From Candidula unifasciata (taxonomy: Eukaryota; Mollusca; Gastropoda; Stylommatophora; Geomitridae), in the NCBI GenBank assembly GCA_905116865.2, contig CAJHNH020004879.1, positions 536,241 through 600,240 of the forward strand: a DNA stretch of 64,000 nucleotides. The letters are read 5' to 3'. Positions within the stretch are counted from its first letter, which is position 1. Every line of letters starts with the position of its first letter. This document shows, piece by piece, positions 11,668 to 23,849 of this stretch. Made by a program: the position numbers and the translations under genes. The notes below the pieces were generated by a model. The model did not search any database. It saw nothing but the letters and a program-made list of their open reading frames with translations, and had not been told where the DNA came from.

Positions 11668-11905
11668 CACAAAAGTTAGTTGCGTATCCTTTACAGGACG
11701 TTGCAGAACCAAACCCAGCATTTTTTGGCTATTGTGGTTTTTCAAGGCAAATTTTACGTTCAGTAGTTTGCCACTGCTTAAGAATAGTCAGCTCTCAGTG
11801 CCACTGTCAAAACCACTGCAAGACAAATCATCCGCAGCTGGGATCAAACCTGGTACCTCGGCATTACGAAGCGTGTTAGCAACGCCACAGTCAGACAATA
11901 CATCA
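11668..11905 (-). mobile_element. tRNA-derived SINE, family S3
   Basis: Minus-strand copy: ttgcgtatcctttacaggac, cagtagtttgccactgctta and the head gggatcaaacctggtacc. It lies directly beside a LINE fragment (11945-12182). Confidence 0.87.
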
Positions 11906-11944
11906 AGACCTTGATACCCAGTCTTTACAAACCCGAGTGGATCA

Positions 11945-12182
11945 GTCTCAGTTCGGATGGTTCGGACATGTATGCAGAATAGGAGAAAATCGGCCACCAT
12001 GGCAGGCATGGGAGGCTAAGAACCAGGGAATCAGACGAGTCCGTTGGGAAGACAACATCTGACAGTCCCTGACTGACAGAGGACTGGAATGAAACAAAGC
12101 CAGAAATAAAACTGTTGACAGAGAAGTCTGGTGATCTCTCTACCAAACCTCTACACCCCAAGGTAGAAGAGGAGTGACTCAG
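11945..12182 (+). mobile_element. LINE RT C-terminal fragment
   Basis: Reads QFGWFGHVCRIGENRPPWQA, then a basic RRVRWEDNI and downstream GRRGVTQ, with stops. The W.GH..R...R.P..A and R..W.D pattern is the common C-terminal domain of LINE ORF2. No clear tail or target duplication seen. Confidence 0.7.
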
Positions 12183-12261
12183 TAAGTTAGCAATGCCCAA
12201 GCCCCACAGATGCACTCAACAGCATGTCATTAAAGTCTATCTACTAATTATGTTGTTTTCT

Positions 12262-12422
12262 TTATTCCACATACAAATGAGCCAGATCTGAAAAATGGAT
12301 ATGCACGCAAAACTTGGGTTCTGGAACAAGACAACAAGACTAAAGTCCAGATGTGGCTGAAGAAAAAACCCCATAACTTTCCGCCAGAATTTACAGCTGG
12401 GGAACGCAAAGAAGAAGAAGCA
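12262..12422 (+). mobile_element. Dispersed repeat, family R4, with GAA tail
   Basis: gccagatctgaaaaatggat, gggttctggaacaagaca, ccataactttccgccagaat, gggaacgcaaagaagaagaa. The tail supports retroposition. Confidence 0.8.
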
Positions 12423-12741
12423 GAGATTTATGAGATGACGTAACCTCTCTTGTTTCCTCTTACACCATGGACAGTGTTACTATTCTTTGCCTCCGTTATG
12501 GTTTCTGGTAACATACAGACACTTGTTGGCAATGGGTATACAAAAAAGTCAACTTTAAAGTTAATGAGCACAAAGATAATAAAAAACAAACTTTCTTAAA
12601 ACAATGTTTTCCTGATGTGATTTTAAAATGAGGAGCAGACAAATATACTGCACACACACAATTTATTGCTTGGCATATTTAATTATACCTTGTGAGGTGC
12701 ATGCTTCAGATGTGCTGACACGACAGGAATTCAGATCGGCA

Positions 12742-12815
12742 ATCCTGCGGCTGGCTGAATGGTTAAGAACACTGGGTGCTTATGCAGAAGACCCAGTTCA
12801 AATCCTCAGTAAGGT
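12742..12815 (+). mobile_element. tRNA-like SINE head (Leu/Ser-like)
   Basis: gctggctgaatggttaagaa (A box) and acccagttcaaatcctcagt (B box) in tRNA order. The flanks do not pair into an acceptor stem. Likely SINE or tRNA pseudogene; not called as a functional tRNA. Confidence 0.55.
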
Positions 12816-13649
12816 CATGGATTCTGTTCTTTCAAGGTGGGGGAGGGAGTCTGTGTTAACAGTAAAGTCCTCAGGCTCAAAGACCTTCACCACAAAGGTG
12901 ACATATTCAGGCACTAAGTGAAAGCATTTTTTTTTCTTAGTAATCCTGTGTGAAGTCAAACAAAATTATCATGTAGTTAATCTAAGACTTATCTGATGAG
13001 CTGTACAGTGTAAAAATGTACAATGTGATTTGTGTACATCAGCTAAAAGGATTTATTCAGCAACTGACATTCAGTGCAGTTTCCACTGGCACAGGAATGG
13101 AGAGATTATGGGTGTCACACTATCTGTCGCGAAGTTGGATCTGTTAATAACCAAATGAACAGCTAAAAGGATAAACTTTTGTGTTTCTTTTCATGTTGGT
13201 GTAATTTCTGCAGTATGCCTGTGGTGTGGTATAACAAAATATGCCAGGCAAAATTCTGTGTGTGGTATTATTTCAACAGAAATTCAGTTCAGTGGTAACA
13301 ATTCAGTTCACTGGTAATAATTCAGTTCATGACGATTTAATGGGGAAAAAATGGATAGAAAGCTTACATACGGACAGCAGATGGGCCAAAAATAGGTATT
13401 ACTGTACTGTTCCAAGCCGTACAAGTCAAATATTATTGGCAATAGGAACTTTTGTGGCAACGTCAATCTTAGAAATCAATCTACAGAAATATTTTTCTAG
13501 CAAGTTAATTGTCTTTCCGGAGACAATATACTCAAGTGTCTATGACTTTGTTACCTTTGTTACAATAACTATAGAAGTAAATCTGAGCTTGTAAAATGCT
13601 ACAGAAAAGTTTTTGTGGATCAAGAAGAAGAATATGGTGGAAACTCTGG
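12816..13649. other. Stretch with one unexplained 117-codon frame
   Basis: The plus frame 13241-13594 has no recognisable domain, and base use does not differ from its surroundings. Not called as a gene; otherwise nothing seen. Confidence 0.5.
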
Positions 13650-14028
13650 ATACGAGTTACCTGGATATGAGTTTTTATGAGGTCTTGATCACATGAATAT
13701 GAGAAGTTCAAGATATGAGGTCAGGATCACCTGGATACGAGTTGTTAAAGATTTGGGGCCAGGATTACCTTGATATGATTTGTTCAGGATTACCTGCATA
13801 CCAGTTGTCAAAGATATGAGGTCAGGATTACCTGCACACCAGTTGTCAAAGATATGAGGTCAGGATTACCTGCACACCAGTTGTTAAAGATATGAGGTCA
13901 GGATTACCTTGATACAAGGTGTAAAAGATATGAGGTCAGGATTAACTTGATACAAGGTGTAAAAGATATGAGGTCAGGATCACCTTGATATTACTTGTTA
14001 AAGATATGGGGTCAGGATTACTGATTAA
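13650..14028 (+). repeat. 38-bp minisatellite, about 10 degenerate copies
   Basis: Core gatatgaggtcaggattacc followed by tgcacaccagttgtcaaa. Confidence 0.93.
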
Positions 14029-14473
14029 TTTTGCCCCAGAAAACGAGGCAAAATCTAGGATGCTAGCTGGGAAGGCCAAAATCAGAGAGGAAAATAACAA
14101 TTAAGTGTTAGTGTTACAAATCTCTTCCTTCCACACACACCTGCTTAACCATCGTCGCCTGACCTCGAAAGTCATTTTCTGAATGCTTCTTCATGTACAA
14201 TACAAGTTTACAATTTTGTTTCAGTTTTGCGTTTTAAAAGATTTATTACTGTTAGCAATGCAGCTAATATGATAGACAGACATAAAAAGAAACTAATGAA
14301 GTTTTTTTTTGGGGGAGGGGGGGGGGGAAAGAGTTGGTGAGGGAGCTGAAACAAATTACAACTGTTTACATTAATTATAATGGGTAACAAGTTTTTAAGA
14401 TATGAATTATTTACCAAATGAGCTCATTCATGGAACAGATTAAATTTGTATCTCAAGGTTCCACTGTACTGAT

Positions 14474-14545
14474 CTTCTAGAACAGTGGTTCTAACTGGTG
14501 GTCCGCGGACCCCTTTAACAAATTTAAGGGTTCTGTGACATCCTT
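14474..14545 (+). mobile_element. One end of a hAT-like element
   Basis: cagtggttctaactggtggt followed by ccgcggacccc is the familiar terminal sequence of hAT MITEs (CAGTGGTTCTCAA... with GGTCCGCGGACCCC). It runs into a poly-C/poly-A tract and I did not find the other end. Confidence 0.6.
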
Positions 14546-14649
14546 CACAAAATAAAACACCCCCCCCCCCCCCCCCCCCCCCCCCCCAAAAAAAATCCCT
14601 TAATTCTCTTGTGTTTGTGATTCCTCTTTTTCTTTTTTGCATTCGGCTT

Positions 14650-14930
14650 TGTGTGCTCTGGTCAGACCATCTGGTGGGTTGCCTCTTTGAATTTGCATGT
14701 CAGCTGCAGGTCCTGCATTGTTTTCCCATAACTTGCTCTACACACTTTGCTCTTGAGGCTAGGTGTCTTTTCGAAGTTGTAGGTAGAGTGGGCAGGTCTG
14801 CAGAATGTGCTCAGGTGTTTGTGGTACCATCTAGCATGCACACTTTGGGAGACTGTACGGTCTTTATTTTATGCATGTGGTAGTTGAGCCTGCAGTGTCC
14901 TGTCCTGGACAGAAAATTGTATATCGTTTG
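14650..14930 (-). mobile_element. LINE ORF2 C-terminal fragment (minus strand)
   Basis: On the minus strand the sequence reads SRTGHCRLNYHMHKIKTV, then degrades. The RTGH.RLN.H.H motif is typical of the cysteine/histidine-rich tail of LINE ORF2 proteins. Frameshifts and stops make it a relic. Confidence 0.65.
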
Positions 14931-15007
14931 CGATTCTAATATAGATTTACTGTTTTTTTGGTTCTATATAACTATTACAAAGTATGGGATCCATGGCATA
15001 CCTTTGA

Positions 15008-15420
15008 AATAAGATAAGTGTGTGGCTTAGGCGTTGTGAACAAGCTTCATAATGCCTGGGGTGCCGGGTTTGATACGGCAAACTACTGAATGTAAAATAC
15101 ACCTTGAAAAATCACAACAGCCAAAAAAATTCTGGTGTTGGTTTTGCAACTTCCTCTCTCTCACACTAATTGTACCCCACCAGGACATCACACAAGTGAT
15201 AAACACCCGGTAATACAAAGAGCCATCATGCGGATGAGGATCCCCCGTGGAAAGGTCCCAGAAACCCCCTTTAAGACGTTAGACCATATTTATGGCCCTG
15301 CTATATTCAGGGCCCTCGGCAAAAGCCAGAGAGGGGCTTCAAATAACAAAAAATTGCATCCCACATGGAGATGACTAACTGATACTGATTGCAACATCCT
15401 GTAAAGGATAGGCTACTGAC
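15008..15420 (+). mobile_element. SINE, family S3, internally deleted and interrupted by element X
   Basis: Head gtgtggcttaggcgttgtga and gtgccgggtttgata, then a jump to cggcaaactactgaatgta (the middle is deleted), then ggttttgcaact. Element X follows (15156-15388) and the S3 tail resumes with gcaacatcctgtaaaggata. Confidence 0.85.
15156..15388 (+). mobile_element. Element X, copy 2, inserted in SINE S3
   Basis: Copy flanked by 12-mers ttgcaacttcct (15144-15155) and ttgcaacatcct (15389-15400), 11 of 12 identical. The surrounding S3 sequence shows this site is normally single, so the element was mobile. No coding capacity or Pol III boxes seen. Confidence 0.85.
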
Positions 15421-15566
15421 TGACTGTGGGTCTTATCTAACTGGGAAACACATTTCCAGAATATCAACTGAACAATGGCACAAGAACAGTATCATGTCAC
15501 AGAGACTAAAGGACGTACATGCTTTCCCACAGGTGTGATGGTAGTGGTGTGAACTGAACACACCAC

Positions 15567-15567
<1 letters not shown>

Positions 15568-15613
<46 letters not shown>
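15568..15613 (+). repeat. (GAT)n microsatellite
   Basis: About 15 uninterrupted ATG/GAT units. Short ATG/GAT runs also occur at 19023-19034 and 34977-34990. Confidence 0.95.
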
Positions 15614-16038
15614 CATACCTCTAGTGTGGATCTGGAAATCACCAGATTAATTTTTCTGGAATAAATCTACGGCTGGTCACAAAATGAGATCTGTTATACT
15701 GGCATTTTTCCAAACAGTTTTTTGGACCGGTTTCATCTTACATGGTGTGATATCATATGCACACATAATAATCTAAACACAAAACATTATTTTCATGACA
15801 TAAACATTATTTGTGTAATATAAACATTAGCTTTATTTAATAAATGTTATCTTTATTACATAAACATTAACATTATCTTCATTACATAAACAGTATCTTC
15901 AATACACAAAAATTCTCCCTGTTACATGAAGAATTTCTCCATCACATTAATATTATCACTATTACACAGACAAATAAGAAAAAACAACCATTCACAAACA
16001 AGAAGGGACTTCAAATGAGAACATTAAACGTACGGCAA

Positions 16039-16179
16039 GAAGTGTAAAAGTGGAGTACACAGTTTCAAAACAGGGTGAGTTCTGTGACAGAATGTTCACG
16101 GCCAGCTTTGACCCAGTCCTGAATGGTCTGTCAGAGAAGTCACCTCATTTTGAAACTGTGTACTCCACTTATACACTTC
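16039..16179. repeat. Inverted repeat with 40-bp arms and 61-bp loop
   Basis: Arms 16039-16078 and 16140-16179 are reverse complements at 36 of 40 positions (core agtggagtacacagtttcaa). Could be a small foldback element or a recent local inversion duplication. No target duplication noted. Confidence 0.85.
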
Positions 16180-16604
16180 CTGGACTAACAAACATGCATC
16201 ACCAAACTGGACCTTCATTCGTTGATGAATTTCTATAAGTTTCACCCCTTCAACGATTTAAAAAAAAATTGATAATAGAATGCTCCTCCTCTTTGAAGCA
16301 AGTCAAAAGTGGGGTGGCCATCTTTAAAGTGTCAACATGACATCACTGTGTTCATCTGCATAGTAATGTCACATGCTTAACACTCTTGACAATCTTACAG
16401 GTGACAAGAGAATGACATGGTGACTGTCATTTCGATCGCACGGTCAAGGTTTTTCATTTAAAGCCAGCTTACGTATCACTAACTGCTGGCAGGGAGCAGA
16501 GTACAGGCCCCTTTGTCCTAGCTCTCGCTGTGTAGTTTTTCAGGTCAGATTTCTGGTAGGGGCCTCTGCAGGTTATAAACCTGGACAAGCTCGTTTCTGA
16601 ACTC

Positions 16605-16800
16605 TCACCTTCTTCTATTTACAGGCTGTAAACTTTGGTGGAAAGTTCTGGTTGTTTGTCCAACCAATTCTGGACTTTAGACATGTTCCTAAACTTGAGT
16701 TTAGCACAGATTTGGCTGACTGTATGCAAGACTACTGGTTCCTCCACTCTCAGGCAGGTGCACTCTGACTTCAGATGCAACACCTCATCTCATACTTCTG
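16605..16800 (-). mobile_element. Dispersed repeat, family R4
   Basis: tacaggctgtaaactttggt, ggaaagttctggttgtttgt, gtatgcaagactactggttc, ctctcaggcaggtgcactct. Confidence 0.8.
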
Positions 16801-16809
16801 AGTTGTAAA

Positions 16810-18139
16810 TAGAATATGTGTGACAACACAGGGCCGTGTTTCATAATTTGAGATGTACTGGGTAGATCGGCATCAAAACCTGGGAACTCAATGGAACTTG
16901 GGAGCTATGCACCCCAAAAAATTCTTAGGGGAAACTGATCCCCAGACCCTAGAAAATGTGCATTTTGCAAATGGAGTTGAAAAGGGGGTGGGGGGGGGGG
17001 GGGGGGGGCGCTAAGTGGTTCCTACTAAACATATATAAATGGTCCCATTCTAAGAATTTGTTTATATACACTTCATATGATTTCAAATAGATTATTAGTT
17101 ATTAGCCATTCGGCATACAATAATACCAATAATAATTATTATTGCACACTTATACAAGGTTATACAAGTCCCTTGAGCTTGCTCCCTTTACTTACAAGGG
17201 GGTAAAGCCTACATCAGCCCCACAAATATCTTGGTGTAAACACACCTGACTGAATATTTCTTTTTTAAATGTTTGAGTGCAAGAAGGGCAGCATTACTGC
17301 ACCAGGTTTGATCCTGTATGGCTTAGCCCCTCTCTCTGCAGAGTAGCTGCCTGCTAAGAGTGTAACACCAAGCACAAAACCCTCATAGTTCCAGCAATGG
17401 CCACCTGAAATCTCTGAAACAGCTGCACTGATAAGATGAAGGGAAGAGCCGAATAGAGAACCCTACATTTTCCAGGCAAGTGTAAACATTTATGATCAAG
17501 GCAGGTTTTAGAATCCATTGGAACATTTCCTGTGCAGAACACAATCTTTTAAAAAACCGAAATCGACCTCCTCACATGAAAGCAGCCGGCCATCTTTTTA
17601 AACTGCAAACTTGACACAACAGACTCCACAACCAAATGTACAAGAAATTCAAGATTGCAGATTCTGAGCACCTGTAAAGGCACAGGAGAATACTAAACAT
17701 GTGCTTCAGACATGCTCATTACATGCAGCAGAGAGGTCTCAGGTTGGGCAGGTTGGCATTTCAGTGGAAACCAAACTGTATGGAACAGTGAAGGATATAT
17801 GCCACACCACAACCTTCACTGAGGCTGTGGCACTTCTCATCTGAAAACCATCTCAAAAGAGACCAAATAGGAGAAGGATTCCCAGGGATCTGGTAAATCT
17901 GGCATTTGGTCGGCAGTGTGGTTCTGGTATGTCCCTGGCCACCATTTTCCCGATGCACATTTTAAGCTGGATTTTGAGTATTCAACTTTACGGTTTTGGT
18001 ATTATATATATTCATAGAATGAGCTGATCCAGGCTCTACAGACCCAACATTCACTTGTCATTTGTGATAATGTTAAGGTGTCTGGTTCTAGTTTTCCTCT
18101 GGTTTCAATATCTTTTCATATTTTTATAGCTTCAATGCA
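16810..18139. other. Stretch with no supported feature apart from a G run
   Basis: Contains a G-rich homopolymer (16981-17010). The 16860-16970 part reads like decayed repeat but is not assigned. Confidence 0.5.
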
Positions 18140-18382
18140 CTTTGTCGGCTCTTTGGCTAAGTCGATGCAAACGCTTCGTAATACCGGGATGCCGGGTTCG
18201 ATCCCAGCTGTGGGCCATGCGCCTTGCGTTAGTTTCGAAAGTGGTATCAAGGAAGCCTACCGCCAAGAAAGCAATGGCAAACTACTGGACGTAAATTTGC
18301 CTAGAAAAATCACACAACAGCCAGAAAGTGATGGGGCTGGTTCTGCAACGTCCTGTAAAGGATACACAACTAGCCAATGCAC
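18140..18382 (+). mobile_element. tRNA-derived SINE, family S3
   Basis: Near-complete copy: gccgggttcgatcccagctg (B box), aagcaatggcaaactactgg and ctgcaacgtcctgtaaagga. It is the best reference copy of S3 in the window. Confidence 0.9.
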
Positions 18383-18537
18383 TTTATTTATTCTACCTCT
18401 CACAAGTTTCCAGCCCCAACAGGACTCCTAATATCTGTTGGTGCCTGTTGAATTCATCTCTACTGCACTGTTTCATATTAGCATTTTAAGTGATCATGAG
18501 AATTCTTGTTTGTATTTGTGGCACTGTCTATTTATGC

Positions 18538-19032
18538 CACTAAAAGTCTATGGTTAAGCGCCAGCAAGGAAATCCAAATTAAAATGTTGAGAGCATGCAT
18601 CTTCCCTGTAGCAATATATGGATGTGAGTCGTGAACTATCTCCCAGTCCTCAAGAAAACAGGGGCTTTTCAGCTGAAATTCTCTAGAAAGATTCTCAGAA
18701 TACCATGGACAAAGAAGAAAAGAAGTAATGACATCTGAAAAGATCTGGACATCGAGGAAGATTGGCTAATAAACAGCATCTTGTATTGGAAGCTAAAATA
18801 TTCTGGTCATATAATGCGGCATAGCAAACTAGAAAAAATAATAGCAGGTGGCATGGTACCAGGAAGGAGGGGCAGGGGCTGTCCAACACGAAGATAGCAG
18901 ATGATAATGTCAGTAACTCTTTGAATATGAAAGTACACGAGGCAGGAGAGCTGGCGAGAGACCATCAAGTTTCTTTCAGGCAAACCGTGATGAAAGCGAC
19001 CTTAAAAAAAAAACCTGCTACATGATGATGAT
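18538..19032 (+). mobile_element. LINE fragment, family C (RT C-terminal region)
   Basis: Decayed reading frame with recognisable LINE C-terminal landmarks: ACIFPVAIYGCES, WKLKYSGHIMRHSKLEKIIA and GRRGRGCP, ending in ctgctacatgatgatgatga. Several stops and frameshifts make it a dead fragment. Confidence 0.8.
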
Positions 19033-19317
19033 GATGTACATTTATGTAATGTGCTGATGAAGGCTCTTTAGCCGCAATGTTCATTTGCCATTTGTGTTTA
19101 TGATAGTGTCAAGCTGACTGGTTCTACTTTTTGCTTGTTCTGATATCTTTTCATGATATTCTAGGCAGGTAACTTTCAAATATCTACCTCGATGGAGACT
19201 TGAAACTACGATATGTCAGGTGGAAGGTTTAATAGTGATATTCAGTTTGCGTTTATGACTATTCACAGTCAGCTTGAAATTCAAATTCAACATGTTTTAA
19301 TGATTTAAAAAAATGTA

Positions 19318-19935
19318 TTAACAATCAACTTGTTTCTGCGCCCCAGAATTAACTTACAACTATGTGACAAAAGTAACAATCAACTTGTTTCTGCGCCCCA
19401 GAATTAACTTACATCTATGTGACAAAAGTAACAATCAACTTGTTTCTGCGCCCCAGAATTAACTTACATCTATGTGACAAAAGTAACAATCAACTTGTTT
19501 CTGCGCCCCAGAATTAACTTACATCTATGTGACAAAAGTAACAATCAATTGTTTCTGCGCCCAGAATTAACTTACATTTATGTGACAAAAGTAACAATCA
19601 ACTTGTTTCTGCGCCCCAGAATTAACTTACATCTATGTGACAAAAGTAACAATCAACTTGTTTCTGCGCCCCCAGAATTAACTTTACATCTATGTGACAA
19701 AGAGTAACAATCAACTTGTTTCTGCGCCCCAGATTAACTACATCTATGTGACAAAAAGTAAACAATCAACTTGTTTCTGCGCCCCAGAATTAACTTACAT
19801 CTATGTGACAAAAGTAACAATCAACTTGTTTCTGCGCCCCAGAATTAACTTACATCTATGTGACAAAAGTAACAATCAACTTGTTTCTGCGCCCCAGAAT
19901 TAACTTACATCTATGTGACAAAAGCAACAATCAAC
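19318..19935 (+). repeat. 55-bp minisatellite, about 11 copies
   Basis: Unit contains caacttgtttctgcgcccca and gaattaacttacatctatgt. Several single-base indels cluster at 19545-19760, shifting the frame of the accidental reading frames. Confidence 0.96.
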
Positions 19936-20644
19936 TGGCTAGAGTCTTTTTCCAATGACATAACAATGATGAAATGTATTCTGACTGTTGACCACTGCAC
20001 AACAGTCACTGAAGTGATGCAATCTTTTCTCAACTCTTTTAGTCCCAACAGAACTTTGCAACAAGTTGCCCAAAAGGATCACTAATTATAATAAAACAAT
20101 CCATAATTATTATGTTCAAAATGGCAGCATAAAATGCACTGGATTTAAAATATTTGGCCAGATATCTTTAGTAGGCTCAAACTAAATACAAAATATATAA
20201 TTACACACCATGTCTTGTTTGATACATAAAAACAGCAGATGAGTATGCACAGTGCATTTCTAGGGATAGAAGGCGTTATGAATACATTCTCTGAAGAGCC
20301 TACAAATTATATTTCATCAAATTCTCCAGTAGACAAAGAAAATTGAGAACCCTTAAGACTGTCACTTTAACATGAAATATGCATTTACTGGCACTCACTG
20401 AAAACAAACAGAGAGAAGCTCACACCAGGTTAGACATTCGATAACAAGGTAACAGAAAAAACCCAGCATAAACACACTGGTTTCAAACCTGCCCTCCCAG
20501 ATGGAGCCACTATTTCAACACAAATACACCTGTACTGTCTAGTTGTTAGATTAAATCTGTCGGCCACAAATGACACACCATGTGTATTGGATATTACTCA
20601 AGTGCACCAATCAACTCATTTTGTGCATTTGTACATCTTAAGTT
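19936..20644. other. Stretch with no supported feature
   Basis: AT-rich spacer between the 55-bp and 123-bp arrays. Nothing recognised. Confidence 0.6.
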
Positions 20645-21210
20645 AGGTCAGGCAAATTAAATCAATCCAACAATACAAGTCACCCACAGTGTGCTGTGTA
20701 CTTGGACCCTAGGGATGCAATACACCCATGTGTACCAGTCAACATGCTGCGTATATCTGTACATCTTAAGTCAGGCAAACTAAATCAATCCAACAATACA
20801 AGTCACCCACAGTTTGCTGTGTACCTGGACCCTAGGGATGCAATACACCCATGTGTACCAGTCAACATGCTGTGTATATCTGTACATCTTAAGTCAGGCA
20901 AACTAAATCAATCCAACAATACAAGTCACCCACAGTGTGCTGTGTACCTGGACCCTAGGGATGCAATATACCTAGGTGTACCAGTCAGCATGGTTTGTAT
21001 ATTTGTACATCTTATTTCAGGCAAACCGAACAGTTCAAGTCACCCACAGTGCTGTGTACCTGGACCCTAGGGATGCAATATACCTAGGTGTACCAGTCAA
21101 CATGGTTTGTATATTTGTACATCTTATTTCAGGCAAACCGAACAGTTCAAGTCACCCACAGTGTGCTGTGTATTTGGACCATAGGGATGCAATACACCCA
21201 TACTTTTGTT
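20645..21210 (+). repeat. 123-bp tandem repeat, about 5 copies
   Basis: tggaccctagggatgcaata recurs at spacings of 123, 123, 112 and 114 bp. The last units lack about 11 bp near the aatcaatccaa segment, so two length classes exist. Confidence 0.95.
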
Positions 21211-21404
21211 GCCATCATTACTGCTTCAGTTAGGCACCAGCCACGGAATTCTGCGTCTGAAAGAGTTAACCCCCCCCCCCCTGTATTTCTGACTGAAGAT
21301 GTTATGTGGTGGTGGTGGTCATCATGTCTGTTACTATCTTTGTTTCACCTATACTTCTACACTGTCCGGTCTAACACAATCCGTTCAAGTTTCTGTGACA
21401 GTCC

Positions 21405-22660
21405 ATGACACGTTGAAGTGTCCCTGCCTTCTCTCTCACCTGTACTGTCCAGTCTAATACATTCTGCCCAAGTCTGTCTGACAGTCCATGTCCTGTTGAA
21501 GTGTCCCTGCCTTCTCTCTCACCCATACTGTCCAGTCTAATACATTCTGTCCAAGTCTGTCTGTCTGACAGTCCATGTCCTGTTGAAGTATACCTGCCTT
21601 CTCTCTCACCCGTACTGTCCAGTCTGATACATTCTGCCCAAGTCTGTCTGACAGTCCATGTCCTGTTGAAGTGTCCCTGCCTTCTCTCTCACCTGTACTG
21701 TCCAGTCTGATACATTCTGTCCAAGTTTGTCTGACAGTCCATGTCCTGTTGAAGTGTCCCTGCCTTCTCTCTTACCCGTACTGTCCAGTCTAATACATTC
21801 TGCCCAAGTCTGTCTGTCTGACAGTCCATGTCCCGTTGAAGTGTTCCTGCCTTCTCTCTCACCAGTACTGTCCAGTCTAATACATTCTGTCCTAGTTTGT
21901 CTGACAGTCCATGTCCTGTTGAAGTGTCCCTGCCTTCTCTCTCACCCGTACTGTCTAGTCTAATACATTCTGCCCAAGTCTGTCTGACAGTCCGTGTCCT
22001 GTTGAAGTGTCCCTGCCTTCTCTCTCACCTGTACTGTCCAGTCTAATACATTCTGCCCAAGTCTGTCTGTCTGACAGTCCATGTCCCGTTGAAGTGTCCC
22101 TGCCTTCTCTCTCACCTGTACTGTCCAGTCTAATACATTCTGTCCAAGTTTGTCTGACAGTCCATGTCCTGTTGAAGTGTCCCTGCCTTCTCTCTCACCC
22201 GTACTGTCTAGTCTAATACATTCTGCCCAAGTCTGTCTGACAGTCCGTGTCCCGTTGAAGTGTCCCTGCCTTCTCTCTCATCTGTACTGTCCAGTCTGAT
22301 ACATTCTGTCCAAGTTTGTCTGACAGTCCGTGTCCTGTTGAAGTGTCCCTGCCTTCTCTCTCACCCGTACTGTTCAGTCTAATACATTCTGCCCAAGTCT
22401 TATCAGACTTGGGCATAATGTACCTGCCTTCTCTTTTTCTCTCTCCTCTAATGTCCAGTCTAATATATCCTGTTCAAGTTTGTCTGACAGCCCATGTCAT
22501 GCTGTAGTGTCCCTACCTTCCCTCTCCTCTACTGTCAAGTTAAATACATTTTGTCTGACAGTTCATGTCATGTTGTAGCGTCCATGCCTTCTCTCTCTCT
22601 CTCTCTCTCCTGTACTGTCCAGTTCAATACACTCTGTTCATCTGACAGTCCATATCATGT
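21405..22660 (+). repeat. 83-bp minisatellite, about 15 copies
   Basis: Core tgttgaagtgtccctgcctt and gtactgtccagtctaataca. Some units carry an extra tgtc. The 3' end (22390-22660) is degenerate. Confidence 0.96.
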
Positions 22661-23164
22661 GAAAGTGGTCATCACAGACAAACTAGAGGGCAGTCAGAAA
22701 CATGGGAAACTCCATAAGTTTGTACATGTCGCTTATTCAAGCTAAGTGACATTTGGCATATGCTAAATTTTTCGACTATATTATGAAAGGCCTTAACAAG
22801 CCTGAAAGAAAACATAAGAAATAAATAAGAGAAATGTGTCAGTGATTATATAAATTTATCCCATCTCTACAAATGCAAACAATGATTAATTTAATATGTA
22901 AACAACCTTACCTAAGACAGGCAAGCCGACAGAAACTAGATAGTTTCAATTTACAGTACAGAATTAAAAGAAATGAAATTCACAAGACACATTGGGAAAT
23001 ATGTGGAAGGATATTTGAAAACTATCCAGCATTACCAGAAAAAGTAGAAGAAACTCCTTAGATAGGATTATTTTAATCAAACTCTAGCATTACCAGAAAT
23101 ATGCCAGATTTCAGACAACTTGTTGGAATCATAAAGAAAATATCTTAATCTTAATGTTCCAAAC
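22661..23164. other. Region 3' of ITPK, possible end of transcript
   Basis: AT-rich, no coding sign. Holds the ATTAAA motifs (minus strand, 23072-23077 and 22890-22895) that could serve ITPK polyadenylation. Confidence 0.4.
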
Positions 23165-23715
23165 AATCAGCTGAAAACTGTCAGCTGAAAAATATCTGTC
23201 AAGTGAAGAAAATATCTGTGAAATGAAAACTGTCTGTCAACTGCAAACTGTCTGTCAACTGCAAACTGTCTGTCAACTGAAAACTGTCTGTCAACTGAAA
23301 ACTGTCTGTCAACTGAAAACTGTTAACTGTCAGCTGAAAACTGTCAACTGAAAACTGTCAACTGAAAACTGTCAACTGAAAACTGTCAACTGAAAACTGA
23401 CAGCTGAAAACTATCAGCTGAAAACTGTCAACTGAAAACTGTCAGCTGAAAACTGTCAATCTACTGAAAACTGTCAGCTGAAAACTGTCAATCAACTGAA
23501 AACTGTCTGTCAACAGAAAACTGTCAGCTGAAAACTGTCAATCAACTGAAAACTGTCTGTTAACTGAAAACTGTCCATCAACTGAAAACTGTCTTTTAAC
23601 TGAAAATTGTGGGCTGAGAACAATCAGCTAAAAACTGTCCATCAACTGAAAACTGTCCATCAACTGAAAACTGTTGGCTGAGAACAATCAGCTGAAAACT
23701 GTCAGCTGAGAACTG
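23165..23715 (+). repeat. 14- to 18-bp minisatellite beyond the ITPK stop codon
   Basis: Units of actgtcaactgaaa, some with an inserted tgtc. On the gene's strand each unit reads ttttcag-like. If the 3' UTR is longer than about 135 nt it runs through this array. Confidence 0.93.
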
Positions 23716-23849
23716 GACAATGTGAAAGAAGCTGCCCAGGTAGGATACTGGCCACAAAGGATATGAACGATGCCTGTGTCTGTGACCAACCAGACGCTAG
23801 ATCTCCTCCAACCACCTGCTCCCACGATAGATCAGAAGGTCATGTCAGA

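Noticed and set aside
12742..12815. Functional tRNA gene
   Set aside because: A and B boxes are present but no acceptor stem pairs; the same holds for all tRNA-like heads in the window, which behave as SINEs.
13241..13594. Possible 117-residue host protein
   Set aside because: No domain, no conserved motif, no splice partner; length is within chance for this AT-rich DNA.
23072..23077. ITPK polyadenylation signal (ATTAAA on minus strand)
   Set aside because: A six-base variant motif in AT-rich DNA without supporting downstream elements; only kept as a remark.
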